A stretch of 64,000 nt of DNA from Glycomyces luteolus (GTDB taxonomy: Bacteria; Actinomycetota; Actinomycetes; Mycobacteriales; Micromonosporaceae). The position numbers and the translations under genes are program-made. Below the pieces are notes generated by a model that had not been told where the DNA came from, did not search any database, and saw only the letters and a program-made list of their open reading frames with translations. Location: positions 148,279 to 212,278 of the forward strand of contig NZ_JAPZVP010000001.1 of the NCBI RefSeq assembly GCF_027622875.1, written 5' to 3'. Of the stretch, positions 59,952 through 64,000 are shown one piece after another (within the stretch, counting starts at the first letter, position 1; every line of letters starts with the position of its first letter).

Positions 59952-60296
59952 GTGGAAGCAGGACAGACCAGCGACGACGTGATCGCGAACCTCAAGTTCA
60001 ACGCGGACGGGCTCGTCCCCGCCGTCGCGCAGCAGCACGACACGGGCGAGGTCCTCATGCTCGCGTGGATGGACGCCGAGGCGCTGCGGCGCACCGTCGC
60101 CACCCGCAAGGCCACCTACTGGTCGCGCAGCCGCGCCGAATACTGGGTCAAGGGCGAGACCTCCGGCCACCACCAGGCGGTCGTCTCGGTCGCGGTCGAC
60201 TGCGACGGCGACACCGTCCTGCTCCAGGTGGACCAGACCGGCCCCGCCTGCCACACCGGCACCCGCACCTGCTTCACCGGAAGGGAGATCGCATGA
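59952..60296 (+). CDS. hisI: phosphoribosyl-AMP cyclohydrolase
   Basis: HisI (114 residues) opens the purine ring in histidine biosynthesis. The metal sites are intact: VDCDGDTVL (Asp83, Cys84, Asp85, Asp87), and [14 protein letters not shown] (Cys100 and Cys107). A GTG start at 59952 is used. It overlaps the next gene by 4 bases (ATGA), linking the last his gene to the trp cluster. Confidence 0.93.
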   Translation: MEAGQTSDDVIANLKFNADGLVPAVAQQHDTGEVLMLAWMDAEALRRTVATRKATYWSRSRAEYWVKGETSGHHQAVVSVAVDCDGDTVLLQVDQTGPACHTGTRTCFTGREIA

Positions 60297-60892
60297 GCGA
60301 AGCGACCAGCGAGCACCGCACCGCCGAGACAAGCGCCGCCGAAACGAGCGCTGACGAGCGCCGCGCCGCCGAACGCACCCGCGTCCTCCTCGCGGGCGTC
60401 CTCGCGGCGGCGTTCGCCGCGCTCGCCGCCTCCCGCGACTGGACCGCCGCCACCGACACCGGCCACGCCGGGATCACCGCCACCACCGCCCAGGCCGGCA
60501 CCGACCTCGCCTCCTGGGCCCTGCCGTGCGCGCTCGCCGGCGGCGCCGCGTTCCTCGCGATGCTCGCCACCGGCAACCGCGCCCGCCGCGTCCTCGGCGT
60601 CGTCGCCGCCCTCGCCGGGCTCGCGACCGCCCTCGCCGGCGCCCTCCACCTCGACGCGGGCCCCTGGCCGATCGCCATGGGCGCCGCCGCGCTCGTCCTC
60701 GCCCTCGCGGGCGCCGCCACCACCGCCCGCGCCGGCGGCTGGCCCGACGCGAGCGCCCGCTACGAAGCGGCACCCGACGGCAACACCGCCATAGCAGAGG
60801 ACCCGGTGTCGCTGTGGAACGCCCTCGACTCCGGCGAGGACCCCTCGTCGCCTAATATCACGGCATCGGCGCAGGAGAAGGGACGATCTTAG
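60293..60892 (+). CDS. Trp biosynthesis-associated membrane protein
   Basis: A 199-residue protein with four hydrophobic segments (about 32-46, 72-92, 98-115 and 124-142) and charged ends. It matches the Trp_oprn_chp family (tryptophan-associated membrane protein), which in actinobacteria is encoded just before trpC. The function is unknown. It overlaps hisI by 4 bases and is directly followed by trpC, so all are co-transcribed. Confidence 0.85.
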   Translation: MSEATSEHRTAETSAAETSADERRAAERTRVLLAGVLAAAFAALAASRDWTAATDTGHAGITATTAQAGTDLASWALPCALAGGAAFLAMLATGNRARRVLGVVAALAGLATALAGALHLDAGPWPIAMGAAALVLALAGAATTARAGGWPDASARYEAAPDGNTAIAEDPVSLWNALDSGEDPSSPNITASAQEKGRS

Positions 60893-61699
60893 GTGAACGT
60901 GCTGGAGCAGATCATCACCGAAGTCCGCGCCGATCTCGAACGGCGCCAGACCCAGACCCCCATCGAGCAGATCCGCGAGCGCGCCGAGGCCGCCCGCCCC
61001 GCCCTCGACGGGTACGCCGCGCTCTCCGGCGGCGGCGTCAGCGTCATCGCCGAGGTCAAGCGCGCCTCCCCCTCCAAGGGCGCCCTCGCCGACATCCCCG
61101 ACCCGGCCGTGCTCGCCGCCGAATACGCCGCGGGCGGCGCGTCCGTCATCTCGGTCCTCACCGAGCAGCACTACTTCAAAGGCAGCCTCGACGACCTCGA
61201 CGCCGTCCGCGCCAAGGTCCAGATCCCGGTGCTCCGCAAGGACTTCGTGGTCTCCCCCTACCAGGTGCTCGAAGCCCGCGCCCACGGCGCCGACCTCGTG
61301 CTCCTCATCGTCGCCGCCCTCGACCAGGACACCCTCGTGTCCCTCCACGAGCGCATCGAGGGCCTCGGCATGACCGCCCTCGTCGAAGTCCACACCGAGT
61401 ACGAGGCCGACCGGGCCCTGCGCGCCGGGGCGAAAGTCATTGGCGTCAACGCCCGCGACCTGACTACGCTCGACGTCGACCGCTCGGTGTTCGAGCGCAT
61501 CGCCCCCGGCCTGCCCCGCGGCGTCGTCAAAGTCGCGGAATCCGGCGTCAGGGGCACCCGCGACCTCATCCGCTACGCCAGCGCCGGAGCCGACGCCGTG
61601 CTCGTCGGCGAGGGCGTCGTCAAGACGAAGAGCCCGCGCGACGCCGTCGCCGAGCTGGTCACCGCCGGGTCCCACCCGGCCACGCCGCGCCCGATCTAG
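60893..61699 (+). CDS. trpC: indole-3-glycerol phosphate synthase
   Basis: TrpC (268 residues), a TIM barrel forming indole-3-glycerol phosphate. [12 protein letters not shown] with Glu54 and Lys56, then [12 protein letters not shown] with the catalytic lysine, and [10 protein letters not shown] near the C-terminus are conserved. It is a single-function enzyme, not fused to TrpF. A GTG start directly follows the stop of the membrane protein. trpB follows 64 bases later. Confidence 0.95.
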   Translation: MNVLEQIITEVRADLERRQTQTPIEQIRERAEAARPALDGYAALSGGGVSVIAEVKRASPSKGALADIPDPAVLAAEYAAGGASVISVLTEQHYFKGSLDDLDAVRAKVQIPVLRKDFVVSPYQVLEARAHGADLVLLIVAALDQDTLVSLHERIEGLGMTALVEVHTEYEADRALRAGAKVIGVNARDLTTLDVDRSVFERIAPGLPRGVVKVAESGVRGTRDLIRYASAGADAVLVGEGVVKTKSPRDAVAELVTAGSHPATPRPI

Positions 61700-61763
61700 C
61701 GGTCGCGGACGAAACCACACGCCCGGCGCGCCGGGCGGCGAGTTGCGAAGGGGAGCGAAGCCC

Positions 61764-62972
61764 GTGCCCAATCCAGATGCCAGCGGCCACTGGGGCGAAT
61801 TCGGGGGCCGCTTCGTCCCCGAGGCGCTCATCGCGGCCCTCGACGAGCTCGAGGCCGCCCATACCGCCGCGCTGGCCGACCCGGCGTTCACGGCCGAGCT
61901 CGAGCAGCTCGGGCGGGAGTACGGGAACCTGCCGTCGCCGCTGTACTTCGCCGAGCGGCTCTCCGAGGAGGCCGGGGTCGAGGTGTGGCTCAAGCGGGAG
62001 GACCTCAACCACACGGGCGCGCACAAGATCCGGAACGTGCTCGGGCAGGCGCTGCTGACCAAGCGGATGGGCAAGCGGCGCATCATCGCCGAGACCGGCG
62101 CGGGTCAGCACGGTGTCGCTTCGGCGACGGCGGCCGCGTACTTCGGCCTCGAGTGCACGGTGTACATGGGCGAGGAGGACACGAGGCGCCAGGCGCTCAA
62201 CGTCGCCCGGATGCGGCTGCTGGGGGCCGAGGTCGTGCCGGTCACGACCGGGTCGCGGACGTTGAAGGACGCGATGAACGAGGCCCTGCGCGAGTGGGTC
62301 GCTTCGGTGGACCACACGCATTACCTGATCGGATCGGTCGGCGGTCCCGCGCCGTTCCCGCAGCTGGTGCGCGACTACTGCCGGGGTATCGGCGACGAGG
62401 CGCGCGCCCAGTTCCTGGAGCGCACGGGCGCTTTGCCGGATGTGGTGGCGGCGTGCGTGGGCGGCGGTTCGAACGCGATGGGGATCTTCACGGCGTTCCT
62501 GGAGGACGAGTCGGTCAAGCTGTTCGGGTTCGAGGCGGGGGGCGACGGGTACGACACCGGCCGCCATGCCGCGACGATCACGGCGGGGCAGATCGGGGTG
62601 CTGCACGGGGCGCGGACGTTCGTGCTGCAGGACGAGGACGGGCAGACGATCGAGTCGCATTCGATCTCGGCCGGGCTCGACTACCCGGGTGTGGGTCCCG
62701 AGCACGCGCACCTGGCGGCGACCGGCCGGGCCGTGTACGAGCCGGTGGACGACGCGGAGGCCATGGCGGCCTTGGAGAAGCTCGCCCGCACTGAGGGCAT
62801 CATCTGCGCGATCGAGTCCGCGCACGGGCTGGCGGGGGCGCTGCGCCTCGCGAAGGGCCTGAAGGCCGGCTCGCGCGTCCTGGTGAACCTGTCGGGGCGC
62901 GGTGACAAGGACATGGGCAACGTCGTCGAGTACTTCGGCTTCGCGGGCGCCCCTGAGAAGAGCGGGGAGTAG
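61764..62972 (+). CDS. trpB: tryptophan synthase beta chain
   Basis: TrpB (402 residues) joins indole and serine on PLP. The PLP lysine is Lys88 in [10 protein letters not shown]; the phosphate-binding GGGSNAMG and the [12 protein letters not shown] segment are present. The GTG at 61764 follows GAAGGGGAG at the right spacing; a TTG at 61743 lies upstream of that site and is rejected. It is two bases from trpA. Confidence 0.96.
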   Translation: MPNPDASGHWGEFGGRFVPEALIAALDELEAAHTAALADPAFTAELEQLGREYGNLPSPLYFAERLSEEAGVEVWLKREDLNHTGAHKIRNVLGQALLTKRMGKRRIIAETGAGQHGVASATAAAYFGLECTVYMGEEDTRRQALNVARMRLLGAEVVPVTTGSRTLKDAMNEALREWVASVDHTHYLIGSVGGPAPFPQLVRDYCRGIGDEARAQFLERTGALPDVVAACVGGGSNAMGIFTAFLEDESVKLFGFEAGGDGYDTGRHAATITAGQIGVLHGARTFVLQDEDGQTIESHSISAGLDYPGVGPEHAHLAATGRAVYEPVDDAEAMAALEKLARTEGIICAIESAHGLAGALRLAKGLKAGSRVLVNLSGRGDKDMGNVVEYFGFAGAPEKSGE

Positions 62973-62974
62973 TC

Positions 62975-63763
62975 GTGCACGCTGCTGACGCTTTCGCGAA
63001 GACCAAGGCCGAGGGCCGGGCGGCGCTGGTGGGCTACCTGCCGGCGGGCTATCCGACGCTGGCCGATTCGATCAAGGCCGTGGACATCATGATCGACCAC
63101 GGGGCCGACATGATCGAGCTGGGCCTGCCGTATTCGGACCCGGTGATGGACGGTCCGGCGATCCAGAAGGCCGCGGACCAGGCGCTCGCGGGCGGGTTCC
63201 GGACGCGGCAGGTGTTCGAGGTGACCGAGGCGGTCGCGGGCCGCGTCCCGATCCTGGTCATGACGTACTGGAACCTGGTGGAGCGGTACGGGGTCGACCG
63301 GTTCGCGCGTGATTTCGCGGCGGCGGGCGGGGCGGGGCTGATCACGCCCGACCTGATCCCGGACGAGGCGGGGGAGTGGATCGAGGCTTCGGACGCGTAC
63401 GGTCTGGACCGGGTGTTCCTGGTCGCGCCGTCGTCCACTGAGGAGCGGATCGTTTCGACGGTGGCCGCGTGCCGCGGGTTCGTGTACGCGCAGTCGGTCA
63501 TGGGCGTCACCGGCGCCCGCGCCGCCACTTCGGCGGTCGCTCCGGCGCTGGTGGAGCGCACCCGCAGGCACACCGACCTGCCGATCGGCGTGGGGCTGGG
63601 GGTCCGCTCCGGCGACCAGGCCGCGGAGATCGGCGCGTACGGGGACGCGGTGATCGTCGGTTCGGCGATCGTCAACTGCTACCTGGACGCGCCGGACATC
63701 CCGACGGGCCACCAGCGGCTCGCGGAGCTGACGGCCGACCTCGCCGAGGGCGTGCGCCGCTAG
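62975..63763 (+). CDS. trpA: tryptophan synthase alpha chain
   Basis: TrpA (262 residues) splits indole-3-glycerol phosphate and passes indole to TrpB. Catalytic Glu48 and Asp59 lie in [17 protein letters not shown]. The phosphate loop GLGVRSG near 208-214 is present. GTG start directly after trpB. It is followed by a terminator and then lgt. Confidence 0.95.
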   Translation: MHAADAFAKTKAEGRAALVGYLPAGYPTLADSIKAVDIMIDHGADMIELGLPYSDPVMDGPAIQKAADQALAGGFRTRQVFEVTEAVAGRVPILVMTYWNLVERYGVDRFARDFAAAGGAGLITPDLIPDEAGEWIEASDAYGLDRVFLVAPSSTEERIVSTVAACRGFVYAQSVMGVTGARAATSAVAPALVERTRRHTDLPIGVGLGVRSGDQAAEIGAYGDAVIVGSAIVNCYLDAPDIPTGHQRLAELTADLAEGVRR

Positions 63764-63775
63764 AGCAGTCGGAGG

Positions 63776-63801
63776 GCCCCGCGGGAGTGCTCCCGCGGGG
63801 C
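63776..63801 (+). terminator. terminator after trpA
   Basis: GCCCCGCGGGAG (63776-63787) and CTCCCGCGGGGC (63790-63801) form a perfect 12-bp stem with a TG loop and a TCTT tail. Confidence 0.8.
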
Positions 63802-63899
63802 TCTTCGCCGTCCGCGCGCGGGTGGCGCGGCGGGCCGGGTGCGGGACCGGCTCGGGGCCGTGCCATGTGCCGCTCGCGCAACCGATAGGTTTACTCGTC

Positions 63900-64000
63900 G
63901 TGGACCTCGCATACATTCCGAGCCCGTCGGAGTCCGTCTGGCACCTCGGCCCTATCCCGATCCGCGCCTACGCCCTCTGCCTCATCGCAGGGATCGTCGT
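63900..64000 (+). CDS. lgt: prolipoprotein diacylglyceryl transferase, N-terminal part
   Basis: The reading from the GTG at 63900 gives [20 protein letters not shown] then [13 protein letters not shown], the typical Lgt N-terminus (IPSP...W.LGP.PIRAYAL) with the first transmembrane helix. It is cut by the window end. Lgt adds the lipid to lipoprotein cysteines, and the trpA-lgt order is standard in actinobacteria. Confidence 0.85.
   Translation, partial: MDLAYIPSPSESVWHLGPIPIRAYALCLIAGIV

Noticed and set aside
57446-60292. A very long plus-strand open frame running through the BCCT and RibD-like genes into the Trp-associated protein
   Set aside because: The upstream part is His/Arg/Glu-rich shadow of two well-supported minus-strand genes; only the end from 60293 is a real gene.
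1-64000. tRNA, rRNA, integrase or attachment sites
   Set aside because: I scanned the gaps for tRNA arms and for recombinase motifs and found none; the island at 15.7-26.3 kb therefore has no visible integration machinery apart from the IS5-family element.

Overview
This window is high-GC actinobacterial chromosome, very probably from the Glycomyces/Stackebrandtia/Micromonospora side of the phylum. That placement is inferred from strong C/G third-position codon bias, frequent GTG and TTG starts, and characteristic actinobacterial families (SCO5389 family, DUF397 with a Scr1-type regulator, DUF4247, the 180-kDa NAD-glutamate dehydrogenase, the Trp-operon membrane protein, and the trpC-trpB-trpA-lgt order). 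No rRNA, tRNA or CRISPR array was seen.

Layout. 0.1-1.5 kb: an SDR oxidoreductase divergent from a DUF2267 gene. 1.8-7.5 kb: L-arabinose catabolism (araB-araD-araA, ended by a textbook terminator) and a Tat-exported beta-helix protein that could act on plant polysaccharide. 7.5-10.1 kb: a ROK repressor divergent from an MFS transporter, with two operator-like dyads between them. 10.1-13.4 kb: a yybP-ykoY manganese riboswitch ahead of a GDT1/TMEM165 exporter, then rnhA overlapping a cysteine-free thioredoxin/TPR protein, then an arginase-fold protein. 13.5-15.7 kb: a lipoprotein gene with a disturbed 5' end, and rtcB.

15.7-26.3 kb is the accessory part. It holds decayed IS30-like and MFS fragments, a 1498-residue membrane-anchored NACHT ATPase with a long helical-repeat tail, a gene-poor kilobase, a Scr1/DUF397 pair, an IS5-family element using -1 frameshifting, and small unknown genes. 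Two paralogous small membrane proteins bracket it. 26.4-30.2 kb is a leftward operon (DUF4178, DUF2617, DUF4247, DUF350, membrane-fused spermidine-synthase-like) resembling a conserved but functionally obscure actinobacterial envelope set.

30.4-49.1 kb carries NAD-glutamate dehydrogenase, a second ROK protein, three ABC-transporter genes, an alpha/beta hydrolase, lipB, a gluABCD-type glutamate uptake operon, a CooC/ParA-like ATPase, an SCO5389 protein, and a TetR/membrane-protein operon with two perfect operators. 49.1-64 kb carries hisF, a heterodimeric ABC exporter with one degenerate ATP site, two quinone-oxidoreductase-type MDR enzymes, a DJ-1/AraC activator, a BCCT osmolyte transporter, a RibD-like reductase, and the biosynthetic run hisI - Trp membrane protein - trpC - trpB - trpA - lgt (cut by the window end).

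Two features cut across the annotation. Four G/C homopolymer tracts (1-56, 25791-25911, 44331-44438, 53892-53963) all sit where a strong hairpin would be expected and are probably misread terminators or attenuators. A family of CAC-rich repeats recurs near 24.9, 36.8 and 46.0 kb.
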